Of a stretch of DNA of 64,000 nt, positions 1-7,985 are shown in pieces (position 1 is the first letter of the stretch; each line of letters starts with the position of its first letter). The DNA comes from Lelliottia amnigena. Its GTDB lineage: Bacteria > Pseudomonadota > Gammaproteobacteria > Enterobacterales > Enterobacteriaceae. The stretch covers positions 3,596,001 through 3,660,000 of the forward strand of contig LR134135.1 of NCBI GenBank assembly GCA_900635465.1. The letters run 5' to 3'. The position numbers and the translations under genes were made by a program. The notes beneath the pieces are model-generated. The model made no database searches and had not been told where the DNA came from. It saw only the letters and a program-made list of their open reading frames with translations.

Positions 1-1000
1 AGCGATGATGGAGTCGATCTATGAAGGGGTGATCGCTATCGACGCGCATTTGCGGATCGAAGTGATCAACCAGGCCGCGCGGCAATTGCTGGGCTTACCG
101 CAACCGGCGCGTGAACTGCGCGGGCAATTGATCGGCGACGTTATCAGTCCGGTGTCATTCTTCACACCGCAAACCATGCTGGCGAAAGACACGCACGATG
201 AGATCTGCCGCTTTAACGATCTCACGGTGATCGCCAGTCGGGTGCGGATCATGCTGGAGGATTCACTCCAGGGCTGGGTGATCACCTTTCGCGATCGCAA
301 CGAAATTGACTCGCTCAGCGCCCAATTGAGTCAGGTAAAACGTTATGTCGACAACCTGCGCATCATGCGCCATGAGCAGTTGAATCGCATGACAACCCTT
401 TCAGGCATGTTGCATATGGGTCGCTACGAAGAGGCGATCGGCTTTATTCAGGCGCAATCGGAACACGCACAGGAGCTGCTGGACTTTATCTCATCACGGT
501 TTAGCTCACCCACGCTGTGCGGTCTGCTGCTCGGGAAATCCGCGCGGGCGCGTGAGAAAGGCGTTGAACTGAATTTCGATCCCGCCTGTCGGATGGAGAA
601 ACCTTTCGCCCCGCTTCACGAAGCCGAACTGATCTCCATTATTGGTAATTTACTGGATAACGCTATCGAAGCCACACAGCGCGCCCCGCTCCCGCATGAG
701 CCGGTAGAAGTGCTGATAAAACTCAATGAGCGCGAGCTGATTATTGAGGTAGCGGATCAGGGGGTGGGCATTAAACCGGAAATCCGCGAACGCATATTTG
801 AACGCGGTATTACCACCAAAACGCGTGGCGATCACGGTATTGGCCTGTACCTGATCGAGAGTTATGTTACCCAGGCTGGCGGCGCCATTGAAATTGCCGA
901 TAACTCGCCTCGGGGCGCTATTTTCTCACTCTTTATTCCCGCCACGGGAATCGCTAGACGCCCCGCTCAGGAACTGGAAGATACTGACTATGCAACATGA
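1..1000 (+). CDS. CitA/DcuS-family sensor histidine kinase, 5'-truncated by window edge
   Basis: This is the C-terminal part of a membrane sensor kinase of the CitA/DcuS (citrate/C4-dicarboxylate) family; the reading frame is open to base 1, so the sensing domain and membrane segments lie outside the window. Counting from the ATG at 5, a PAS domain occupies about residues 1-100. It is followed by a family-type phosphoacceptor stretch (RIMRHEQLN, near residue 120), an N box (GNLLDNAIEA) and G boxes (DQGVGI, GDHGIGL) of the HATPase domain. The stop overlaps the start of the response-regulator gene by 11 bases, which implies translational coupling. The ligand cannot be read from the portion present; citrate, malate, fumarate or another carboxylate is likely from the family. 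Confidence 0.85.
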   Translation, partial: AMMESIYEGVIAIDAHLRIEVINQAARQLLGLPQPARELRGQLIGDVISPVSFFTPQTMLAKDTHDEICRFNDLTVIASRVRIMLEDSLQGWVITFRDRNEIDSLSAQLSQVKRYVDNLRIMRHEQLNRMTTLSGMLHMGRYEEAIGFIQAQSEHAQELLDFISSRFSSPTLCGLLLGKSARAREKGVELNFDPACRMEKPFAPLHEAELISIIGNLLDNAIEATQRAPLPHEPVEVLIKLNERELIIEVADQGVGIKPEIRERIFERGITTKTRGDHGIGLYLIESYVTQAGGAIEIADNSPRGAIFSLFIPATGIARRPAQELEDTDYAT

Positions 1001-1682
1001 ACATATCGATGTATTGATTGTTGAAGATGAGAACGAACTGGCGCAGCTTCATGCCGAGCTGATCGGCAAACATCCGCGCCTGCGGCTGGTGGGCATTGCC
1101 TCGTCACTCGCCGACGCTCAGGCCAAACTCACCCGCTTGCAGCCGCAACTGGTTCTGCTGGATAACTATTTGCCGGACGGTAAGGGCATTACGTTAATCA
1201 GCAACCCTCTGCTGATGCCTGCTAATTGCTCCATCATTTTCATCACCGCCGCCAGCGATATGGATACCTGTAGTCTGGCGATTCGCAACGGTGCATTCGA
1301 TTACATTCTGAAACCCGTTTCCTGGAAACGGCTCAGCCAGTCGCTCGAACGCTTTGTGCAATTTGCCGAGCAACAGCGCGTATGGAAGATTGTTGATCAG
1401 CAAAATGTCGATTCGCTGTACCAGCTTCAGGCCAAAAATTACCGTCAGGATAACGGCAGCAAAGGGATTGAGGAGAATACGTTGGCGCGAGTGCAGACGC
1501 TGTTTAATGACCAGGCCGAGCAGTGCTTTTCGGTGGACGACGTGGTGAGCGAAACGGGCTTGAGCAAAACCACCACGCGGCGCTATCTGGAGCACTGCGT
1601 CGAGGCGGGCTTTCTGAAGGTGGAGATGCTTTACGGAAAGATTGGGCATCCGCGCAGAATGTATAAGCGCGCAGCGGCGTGA
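990..1682 (+). CDS. CitB/DcuR-family response regulator
   Basis: This 230-residue two-component response regulator is the partner of the kinase ending at 1000. The receiver domain spans about residues 1-125, with acidic residues in VEDEN and the phosphoacceptor Asp58 in LLDNYLPDG, the typical CitB/DpiA/DcuR motif. The C-terminal helix-turn-helix is of the CitB type (about residues 165-230, FSVDDVVSETGLSKTTTRRYL). I place the start at the ATG at 990, inside the end of the kinase gene, because the receiver domain begins right there; an in-frame upstream ATG at 864 would add 42 residues unrelated to the family. Targets are unknown, and no dicarboxylate transporter or citrate-fermentation gene follows it here. 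Confidence 0.88.
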   Translation: MQHEHIDVLIVEDENELAQLHAELIGKHPRLRLVGIASSLADAQAKLTRLQPQLVLLDNYLPDGKGITLISNPLLMPANCSIIFITAASDMDTCSLAIRNGAFDYILKPVSWKRLSQSLERFVQFAEQQRVWKIVDQQNVDSLYQLQAKNYRQDNGSKGIEENTLARVQTLFNDQAEQCFSVDDVVSETGLSKTTTRRYLEHCVEAGFLKVEMLYGKIGHPRRMYKRAAA

Positions 1683-1734
1683 GGGTGCTGTGTGATGGTG
1701 CGGCGTGATCCCCTCATCCTAACCTTCTCCCATG

Positions 1735-2058
1735 AGGAGAAGGAACCGTCTGGAGCTGTCTTTTTCCCCTCATCCCGGCCCTCTCCCAAAGGGAGAGGGT
1801 GATAGCAGAGTGAAGGACATAATCATCTCCTCTCACAGAGGAAGAGGGGGAAAACAGAGTGAAGGAGCAAACCGTCCCCTCTCACTGAGGGTGAAGGGGA
1901 AAACAGAGTGAAGGAGCAAACCACCCCCTCTCACTGAGGGTGAAGGGGAAAACAGAGTGAAGGAGCAAACCATCCCCTCTCACAGAGGGTGAAGGGAAAA
2001 AAAAGTGAAGGAGCAAACCATCCCCTCTCCCTGTGGGAGAGGGTTAGGGTGAGGGCAG
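1735..2058. repeat. 49-bp tandem repeat array with CCCTCTCCC inverted arms
   Basis: The intergenic region between the response regulator and the convergent speC is filled with repeats. The phrase AGTGAAGGA recurs with start points near 1810, 1859, 1908, 1957 and 2005, a period of 48-49 bases. Each unit carries a CCCCTCTCAC..GAGGG half-palindrome. The array is flanked by CCCTCTCCC/GGGAGAGGG hairpins at about 1770-1800 and 2022-2044. Related sequence recurs at about 45.9-46.13 kb, 56.87-56.95 kb and, as single hairpins, at 36.11 and 48.4 kb. The hairpins may terminate transcription from both convergent sides. Confidence 0.85.
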
Positions 2059-2069
2059 CAGCCCCGCAC

Positions 2070-4205
2070 CTACTTCAACACATACCCATACAGCCGCTTA
2101 ATTCCGTCGGCATCTTTCTCACTGTATACGCCCTGGAGTTCTGGCGAGAAGCCAGGTAACACATTAATGCCCTCTTCCAGCGCCAGGAAATAACGCTGTA
2201 CCGCCCCGCCCCAGACTTCTCCGGGCACAACGCATAAGACTCCTGGCGGATACGGCAGCGCCCCTTCTGCGGCGATACGTCCTTCCGCCTCGCTGATACG
2301 CACCAGCTCCACGTTGCCGCGAATGTACTCCTGGTTAGCATCCTGCGGGTTCATCATAACCGCAGGGAAATCCGCTTTCCGGAACATCGCTTTTTGCAGA
2401 TCTTTGACGTTAAAACTGACGTACAGATCGTGCATCTCCTGGCAAAGTTCACGCAGAGTGTAATCGCGATAACGCACCGGATATTTGTTGAAGACGCTCG
2501 GTAAGACGTCAGCCAGCGGCGTGTCGTCCTCGATGTGCTGTTCAAACTGCCCCAGCATCGCCACCAGCTGTGCCATTTTTTCGGCGCTTTCCGCAGGCGT
2601 GAGCAGGAAAAGGATCGAGTTGAGATCGCACTTTTCCGGCACGATGCCGTTTTCACGCAGGTAATGCGCGAGGATCGTCGCCGGAATACCAAAGTCGGTG
2701 TAATCCCCGGTTTCGGCGTCGATACCTGGCGTGGTCAGCAGGAGCTTGCAGGGATCGACAAAGTACTGCTCGCTGGCATACCCCTCAAAGCCGTGCCACT
2801 TTGCGCCTGGCTCAAAGCTAAAGAAGCGGCGCTCGCTGGCAATGGCGTGCGTCGGATGATCCTGCCACGGACGCCCTGCCACTACAGGCGGAATAAAGGG
2901 TTTGATCATCTTGCAGTTCGCCACAATCGCTTTACGCGCTTCGATGCCCAGCTCGACGCATTCCGCCCACAACCGGCGTCCGCTCTCGCCTTCATGGATT
3001 TTGGCGTTAATATCCAGCGAGGCAAACAACGGATAAAACGGGCTGGTCGAGGCGTGAAGCATAAACGCGTTATTCAAACGCTTATGGGGACAAAAGCGCG
3101 CCTGGCCGCGAATATGATTGTCTTTCTTGTGGATCTGCGACGTTTGCGAGAAACCAGCCTGCTGCTTATGCACCGATTGGGTTACAAAAATGCCCGGATC
3201 GTTTTCGTTCAGGTCCAGCAACAGCGGCGAACTGTCGGCCATCATCGGGATAAACTGCTCGTACCCCACCCACGCCGAATCAAACAGAATGTAGTCGCAC
3301 AGATGGCCGATCTTGTCGATCACCTGACGGGCGTTATAAATGGTGCCGTCGTAGGTACCGAGCTGGATCACGGCCAGGCGGAACGGTCGCGCGTCCTTCG
3401 CCTTTTCGGGAGCCACGTCGTTGATCAGCTGACGTAGATAGGCATCGTCAAAACAGTGCGCATCAATGCCGCCAATGAAACCAAACGGGTTGCGCGCCGC
3501 TTCAAGATAGACCGGCGTCGCGCCAGCCTGAATTAATGCGCCATGATGGTTGGATTTATGATTATTACGATCGAATAACACCAGATCGCCGCGCGTCAGC
3601 AAAGCATTGGTGACCACTTTATTGGCCGCAGACGTTCCGTTAAGCACAAAATAGGTTTTGTCTGCGTTGAATACTTTCGCTGCAAACTTTTGCGCATCTT
3701 TCGCGGAACCTTCGTGAATCAATAAGTCACCCAGTTTCACATCGGCATTGCACATATCGGCGCGAAACACGTTCTCGCCAAAGAACTCAAAGAACTGCCG
3801 CCCAGCAGGATGTTTTTTAAAAAAGGCACCATGCTGATGTCCAGGACAGGCGAATGTGCTGTTATCCATCGCGACATACTGACTCAGGGTATCGAAAAAT
3901 GGCGGCAGCACGTTCTCTTCATAACGACAGGCTGCGGCTTCCAGCTCCAGAAACTCCTGCGCGTTTCCGCTTATCACTGCCACCACCCCTTCCGGAACCT
4001 CAACAGGCTCAGACGAGAAGATAAAGACCGGAAGCTGGAACCCTGTGCGTTTCAGTAACGCAAGAATACCGCTGCGGCTTTGCGCGACCGTCATGATGAC
4101 CGCCGCCACATCCGTAAAATCGGTGTTATCCAGCGTCACCACTTCACGATGGGTGGATAGCGCGGAAACCAGCTCGTGGCTGACGGCAATTTTTAATGAT
4201 TTCAT
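2070..4205 (-). CDS. speC: Ornithine decarboxylase, biosynthetic
   Basis: SpeC is the pyridoxal-phosphate ornithine decarboxylase that makes putrescine in the cytoplasm, the first step of the direct polyamine route. The 711 residues match E. coli SpeC in length and closely in sequence. The N-terminal wing domain is followed by the fold-type I PLP core with the Schiff-base lysine in QSVHKQQAGFSQ, and the C-terminal domain ends YGYVLK as in E. coli. I chose the ATG at 4205 (MKSLKIAV) because it aligns with the E. coli start; an in-frame ATG at 4262 would add 19 unconserved residues. It is divergent from yqgA, as in E. coli. A 13-bp-arm palindrome lies about 95 bases upstream of the start. Confidence 0.97.
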   Translation of the reverse strand: MKSLKIAVSHELVSALSTHREVVTLDNTDFTDVAAVIMTVAQSRSGILALLKRTGFQLPVFIFSSEPVEVPEGVVAVISGNAQEFLELEAAACRYEENVLPPFFDTLSQYVAMDNSTFACPGHQHGAFFKKHPAGRQFFEFFGENVFRADMCNADVKLGDLLIHEGSAKDAQKFAAKVFNADKTYFVLNGTSAANKVVTNALLTRGDLVLFDRNNHKSNHHGALIQAGATPVYLEAARNPFGFIGGIDAHCFDDAYLRQLINDVAPEKAKDARPFRLAVIQLGTYDGTIYNARQVIDKIGHLCDYILFDSAWVGYEQFIPMMADSSPLLLDLNENDPGIFVTQSVHKQQAGFSQTSQIHKKDNHIRGQARFCPHKRLNNAFMLHASTSPFYPLFASLDINAKIHEGESGRRLWAECVELGIEARKAIVANCKMIKPFIPPVVAGRPWQDHPTHAIASERRFFSFEPGAKWHGFEGYASEQYFVDPCKLLLTTPGIDAETGDYTDFGIPATILAHYLRENGIVPEKCDLNSILFLLTPAESAEKMAQLVAMLGQFEQHIEDDTPLADVLPSVFNKYPVRYRDYTLRELCQEMHDLYVSFNVKDLQKAMFRKADFPAVMMNPQDANQEYIRGNVELVRISEAEGRIAAEGALPYPPGVLCVVPGEVWGGAVQRYFLALEEGINVLPGFSPELQGVYSEKDADGIKRLYGYVLK

Positions 4206-4298
4206 ATGCACAAATACCCGTTTCAGGGGAGTGAAAAACCCCGGACAGTTTAATCTGCCCAACGAAGGTGTCTGACTGGAACGTCGCTCCGATCGCCA

Positions 4299-4339
4299 GA
4301 CATCAGTAAAATCAGAGCGCGTCTGGTTTTACTGATGTC
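4299..4339. promoter_or_regulatory. Long palindrome upstream of speC
   Basis: The arms GACATCAGTAAAA (4299-4311) and TTTTACTGATGTC (4327-4339) are perfect 13-bp inverted repeats, with partial pairing continuing inward. No T-run follows on either strand, so this is not an ordinary intrinsic terminator. It lies upstream of the speC start codon and could be a protein-binding operator or a 5'-leader hairpin. Confidence 0.6.
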
Positions 4340-4489
4340 CTGCAAAGAACAGGCGTTACCCTCACCGCATGATGAGAGTAGGATAGAACGTGCTGATACG
4401 GACAGGGCTAAGCGCAGTGGCAGACGTCATCATCAGTGGCAGCTCCGTATCCGTGAGGGGAAAATTTGCGCAATCATGTCACCTTTTAT

Positions 4490-4534
4490 TTTTGGGTGCA
4501 AGAAAGAATCCTTATGCACGGCACGCACCCAAAA
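4490..4534. promoter_or_regulatory. Inverted repeat upstream of yqgA
   Basis: TTTTGGGTGC (4490-4499) and GCACCCAAAA (4525-4534) form perfect 10-bp arms around 25 bases, ending about 70 bases before the yqgA start codon. The function is unknown; an operator or leader hairpin is possible. Confidence 0.45.
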
Positions 4535-4602
4535 GGAGCCATTTAAGGCCCTCTTCATGTCATAATAATGCAATATCAATGATTAAATAGTGGGAGTGTA
4601 TT

Positions 4603-5316
4603 TTGGTTATTGGACCGTTTATCAACGCCGGTGCGGTATTACTGGGTGGCGTCCTGGGCGCCGTTTTGAGCCAACGCTTACCTGAGCGTATTCGCTCATC
4701 CATGCCTTCCATTTTTGGTCTGGCCTCGCTGGGTATTGGCGTTTTGCTGGTCATCAAATGCGCTAACCTGCCGGTGATGGTCCTGGCAACGCTTTTGGGC
4801 GCGCTGATTGGCGAATTTTGCTATCTGGAAAAAGGGATTAGCGGCGCGGTGGGCAAAGCCAAAAATCTGATATCCCGCCCGGGAAAAGCTAAAAACGACT
4901 CCCACGAGACGTTTATTCAAAACTATGTGGCGATCATTATTCTGTTTTGCGCCAGCGGAACGGGGATTTTTGGCTCCATGCAAGAGGGGATGACCGGTGA
5001 CCCCAGCATTTTGATTGCTAAGGCGTTTCTCGATTTCTTCACCGCGACCATTTTCGCCACGACGCTCGGCATTGCGGTTGCCGCGATTTGCGTTCCGATG
5101 CTGGCGATTCAGCTCGCTCTCGCCAGCTGTGCCACGCTGATTTTGCCGTTTACCACACCCGCGATGATGGCGGATTTTACCGCTGTTGGCGGCTTGCTGC
5201 TGCTGGCAACCGGTTTGCGCATCTGCGGGATAAAGATGTTTGCGGTGGTGAATATGCTGCCCGCGCTGGTGCTCGCCATGCCGCTTTCCGCCCTGTGGAC
5301 CCACTTTTTTGCTTAA
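4603..5316 (+). CDS. yqgA: YqgA, DUF554 inner-membrane protein
   Basis: This 237-residue polytopic inner-membrane protein belongs to the DUF554 family; its transport or other function is not established. The sequence matches E. coli YqgA over its whole length, beginning VIGPFINA and ending WTHFFA. About seven hydrophobic segments are visible, rich in Gly and Ala (for example GGVLGAVLS and SLGIGVLLV). The start is a TTG codon at 4603; no ATG or GTG occurs at the aligned position, and the preceding GGGAG about eight bases upstream suits it. It is divergent from speC and upstream of tRNA-Phe, as in E. coli. Confidence 0.93.
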   Translation: MVIGPFINAGAVLLGGVLGAVLSQRLPERIRSSMPSIFGLASLGIGVLLVIKCANLPVMVLATLLGALIGEFCYLEKGISGAVGKAKNLISRPGKAKNDSHETFIQNYVAIIILFCASGTGIFGSMQEGMTGDPSILIAKAFLDFFTATIFATTLGIAVAAICVPMLAIQLALASCATLILPFTTPAMMADFTAVGGLLLLATGLRICGIKMFAVVNMLPALVLAMPLSALWTHFFA

Positions 5317-5372
5317 GCGGTCAACAAACTGGCGAGAGAGTGTGCAGTCTGTAGCGAATATGACAAATTTCG

Positions 5373-5401
5373 TTGACGAAAAGGGGCGAATCGGGTTTAA
5401 T
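5373..5401 (+). promoter_or_regulatory. Sigma70 promoter of tRNA-Phe
   Basis: A TTGACG -35 element (5373-5378) and TTTAAT -10 element (5396-5401) are separated by exactly 17 bases. A GCGCCCC discriminator follows, of the kind that makes stable-RNA promoters sensitive to ppGpp. Confidence 0.75.
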
Positions 5402-5411
5402 GCGCCCCGTT

Positions 5412-5487
5412 GCCCGGATAGCTCAGTCGGTAGAGCAGGGGATTGAAAATCCCCGTGTCCTTGGTTCGATTCCGAGTCCGGGCACCA
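5412..5487 (+). tRNA. pheV: tRNA-Phe (GAA)
   Basis: This 76-base cloverleaf has acceptor stem GCCCGGA/TCCGGGC, D-loop AGCTCAGTCGGTAGAGC, anticodon GAA at 5445-5447, T-arm GGTTCGATTCC, and an encoded CCA end at 5485-5487. It corresponds to the pheV copy downstream of yqgA in E. coli, a well-known integration site for genomic islands. An integrase scrap in the same orientation starts about 160 bases downstream. Confidence 0.98.
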
Positions 5488-5649
5488 CTTTCACTTTTCC
5501 CCCGTCGTTAGAATTCCTCCAGACCCCAGTATAATCAGCCTCATATCTTGTCTTATCGTTAACCCGGCTCCACGAAACTCCACTCAATTTTTCTCAATCC
5601 AGTTGCATCTAGCACCTATTATGTGTCCAACGTAATTCAGTGTCTCCAG

Positions 5650-5771
5650 ATGGCACTGGCAGCCAGGCCAAAAGACAAAGCCTCTACACTCTCCGATGAA
5701 CGCGGGCGTTTTTGCGCGTGAAGCCTCATGACTCCCAATACTGGCGAATGAAATATCGCCTGGCGGGCTCA
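5650..5771 (+). pseudogene. Remnant of a P4-type island integrase (N-terminus only)
   Basis: Two short frames together read like the N-terminus of a P4-family tyrosine integrase. From the ATG at 5650 comes MALAARPKDKASTLSDERG. After a shift near 5705-5717 comes FLRVKPHDSQYWRMKYRLAG, the widespread 'SDERGLFLRV.P.GSKYWRMKYR' arm-binding-domain signature. The catalytic domain is gone; homology stops where the convergent VasL-like gene ends at 5778. Position and orientation just downstream of the tRNA 3' end are as expected for an island that entered at pheV. This is genuine decay, since both a frameshift and a large deletion are needed. Confidence 0.8.
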
Positions 5772-5777
5772 GTGCGC

Positions 5778-7133
5778 TTATGGCGTGGTATTTCCCGGCT
5801 TGTCTGTGAGTAGCGTGTAGCGCGTCAGCAGCTGGTTCAGGTGCATCTGCGCCTGCTGTGCCAGCGCCGGGCTGACGCCTGACTGCTGCATCTGTCGAAG
5901 CTGTTCTTCCACGGGCGGCGTCTGACTGAAAGCCTGCGTGAGGGAAAATACCTGCGATTTCAGCTCACTCACCGTCATGTATTTCCCGTGCTGTTCATCC
6001 AGCCCGTTAAGACGGTCAGTCAGCCGCTGCAGTTGTTCCATGCCCTGATGCCAGCCGGTAAGGCTTTCTGACGGGAGTGCGATCGCGTCAAGCTGCTGTT
6101 GCCACTGTTGTCGCAGCGAGACACTTTGCGCGGGCCAGAGCGCGAGGACCTGCTGTACAAGCTGGTTACCGTACGTGATATTCCAGCCAGCCGGCAGTTG
6201 GGCAAGCCGAGTGAGCTGGTGTTGGGTGGCGCGAATAACCCTTTCCGCTGACGGTGGGTGTAATTGCAGCGCCTGCAACTGCGCTGGGGTCAGCACAACG
6301 GGCTGAGGCGCCAGCGACGCATTCAGTTGCACGAGCAACGGGTCAGGCCGGTGGACGTACTGCCAGCCCCACAGTGCCATGCTCCCCACCACTAGCATCG
6401 ACAGGGCTCCGCCGAGAAACGGTTTCCACGCGCGTTGTGACGGTGGTGGCGCTGTTGCTGTGATATCGGATGGCGGCTCCGGCTGCGCCACGTAAATCCA
6501 TCGCGTTTTATCAGTCTGTTCGCGTGCAGAGGCCGCCATCAGCGCCGTGTCATTTGCACCGACAGGCAACGTGTTTGCTGATTTTTCACCCCTGTCGTCC
6601 GTTGCGCCGTCACTGTTCTCCAGCCGGACAGCTGCGTTATGGATGACCGCTCTGAGCACATCCAACTGGCTCAGATGCTTTAACTCCAGCCGCTGCAGAA
6701 CGTCCCCCAGATTTTCCAGATGTTGTTCTGCCAGGTACAGCGGGCTGAGGTCGGCATACGTCAGCGTCAGGGTTCGCATCGTCTGTTGCAGCCGTTTGCT
6801 CAGCCCGCTTAAGATTTCCATTCGAGCATGTACCGGCTGAGGCCAGAGGCTACCCCACTGGCGGGTGATAAGCGCCTCCAGTATCGCTAGCCCTTCGTTC
6901 AGACCACACAGCCCGGCAAGCTGAGTGCGAGCGAGCGTATACCAGGCGGCAGTCTGCAACTCAATGCCGTTATGCTCAAACAGACTGAGGCACAGTCGTT
7001 CAGCGTACGTCCAGTTGATATCAGGCCTGGCCGGATGCGTGAGTTTGTTCAGTTCATCGCGCAGAGCGGCGTAATCCTTCAGTGTGCGCGGGTCGCCGCC
7101 CGTTTTCAGGCGGTGTCGTGTGTCATAAGACAT
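5778..7133 (-). CDS. Type VI secretion VasL/TssA-like protein (ImpA N-terminal domain)
   Basis: This 451-residue T6SS accessory protein starts with an ImpA_N/TssA-type domain (about residues 10-125; note WYTLARTQLAGLCGLNEGL and LWPQPVHARMEIL). A Ser/Asp-rich linker, one transmembrane helix (about 238-262, FLGGALSMLVVGSMALWGW) and a helical VasL-type C-terminal domain follow. In the family, TssA caps and primes tail-sheath polymerisation, and the membrane-anchored VasL/TagA-like versions bind the distal end. A GGGGG-rich ribosome site precedes the ATG. The rest of the T6SS cluster is absent (only a tssB fragment remains), so it probably has no working apparatus in this window. Its 3' end abuts the integrase remnant. 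Confidence 0.85.
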   Translation of the reverse strand: MSYDTRHRLKTGGDPRTLKDYAALRDELNKLTHPARPDINWTYAERLCLSLFEHNGIELQTAAWYTLARTQLAGLCGLNEGLAILEALITRQWGSLWPQPVHARMEILSGLSKRLQQTMRTLTLTYADLSPLYLAEQHLENLGDVLQRLELKHLSQLDVLRAVIHNAAVRLENSDGATDDRGEKSANTLPVGANDTALMAASAREQTDKTRWIYVAQPEPPSDITATAPPPSQRAWKPFLGGALSMLVVGSMALWGWQYVHRPDPLLVQLNASLAPQPVVLTPAQLQALQLHPPSAERVIRATQHQLTRLAQLPAGWNITYGNQLVQQVLALWPAQSVSLRQQWQQQLDAIALPSESLTGWHQGMEQLQRLTDRLNGLDEQHGKYMTVSELKSQVFSLTQAFSQTPPVEEQLRQMQQSGVSPALAQQAQMHLNQLLTRYTLLTDKPGNTTP

Positions 7134-7151
7134 TCGGTATCCCCCCCGTTC

Positions 7152-7553
7152 TCAGTCGTCACCAAAGACTTTCAGGGTCGCCATATCCGACGAGTTAACC
7201 GTGTTGCCTGAGAAAGTGATTTTCGACACACAGCGTTTATTGTCGTTATCGCTGTTGATATTAATCCAGGCGGTGGTTGCGCCCTCTTTTATGGAGGCCG
7301 GAACATTCAGTGTCTGATGACTGGATTTAGCCGCTTTAAAATATACGGCAGCGCCACTTAAATTAATGTCGCCGTGTTCTGCGCTCAGTTGCAGACGTTT
7401 AATCACCCGACAGACCGGGATTTTCAGCGCCAGGTCGTTAGTGGTATTACGTGGCATGGCGATCACACCCAGCACCTTATGGTCGTTGGCCTGAGCAGTA
7501 AGGCTCAGCAGAAGGCCGGCCAGCAGGCACGGAAGTGCGTGAGAAAGTTTCAT
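7152..7553 (-). CDS. YaaI homologue, DUF2541 periplasmic protein
   Basis: This 133-residue exported protein of unknown function has a clear signal peptide (hydrophobic core [13 protein letters not shown], cleavage after AQA). The mature part is close to E. coli YaaI (UPF0412/DUF2541) over its whole length, ending [12 protein letters not shown]. Two cysteines (in PVCRVI and KRCVSK) may form a disulfide. In E. coli yaaI lies elsewhere, near dnaK; here it sits 18 bases upstream of the VasL-like gene in the same direction, within the island remnant. It may therefore be a second copy carried by the island. No role in secretion is implied by the sequence itself. Confidence 0.85.
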   Translation of the reverse strand: MKLSHALPCLLAGLLLSLTAQANDHKVLGVIAMPRNTTNDLALKIPVCRVIKRLQLSAEHGDINLSGAAVYFKAAKSSHQTLNVPASIKEGATTAWININSDNDNKRCVSKITFSGNTVNSSDMATLKVFGDD

Positions 7554-7658
7554 TGTGAAGTCCCTGTGAAAGTTATCAGAAGTGTGGATAAAAAAGAGAC
7601 GAAGCCCCCGTTAGTGGGCTCCGGGAAGATTCAGTGCGTGTAAAGTCCGGCTCATGCC

Positions 7659-7985
7659 TCAGTCGATCCAGACCGGAATACGCAACCCCAGCGGCAACAC
7701 TGGTGAGGTGAAACGCAGCGGCGTTCTTTCAAGCTCCAGCGCGGTGTTGAAATACTGCATTTCCCTAAACGGCTCGGTTTCTGTTGCTATGCAGCGGATG
7801 GCAAACGCTTCATCCATCGGTTCGGTGGTCCGGCAGTGGTTCAGGCTCCCCTGCTGTAGCACCCAGATGGCGGTTCGGCACAGTGAGACATCCACCTGCC
7901 AGGCCCCGCCTTCGCGACCCTGAATTTCCAGCGCCATCAGCACGCCCAGCGTGGCGAGGTAACCCGTGAGATAATCGTTCGGATA
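7659..7985 (-). pseudogene. C-terminal fragment of a CaiB-type (family III) CoA-transferase
   Basis: Reading from about 7985 on the minus strand gives NDYLTGYLATLGVLMALE followed by GGAWQVDVSLCRTAIWVLQQG. This is the typical family III CoA-transferase segment that follows the active-site half of the protein. It runs on to a natural-looking C-terminus (SPVLPLGLRIPVWID, stop at 7659). The first roughly three quarters of the enzyme is missing: upstream sequence switches abruptly, and out of frame, into tssB. An internal ATG at 7943 gives a 94-residue open frame, but nothing supports it as a functional product. This is a deletion scar. Confidence 0.75.

Larger units (their letters stand above)
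4206..4602. other. speC-yqgA divergent intergenic region
   Basis: These roughly 400 bases hold the divergent promoters of speC and yqgA but no convincing gene. They contain two marked inverted repeats, listed separately (4299-4339 and 4490-4534). Short open frames here have no recognisable homology or ribosome-binding sites. Confidence 0.6.

Noticed and set aside
1810..2053. Regular 49-bp repeats considered as a CRISPR array
   Set aside because: The whole unit repeats, without unique spacers, and no cas gene is present.
7659..7943. 94-codon frame as a complete small gene
   Set aside because: It is only the tail of a CoA-transferase whose homology extends upstream past its ATG to the tssB junction.
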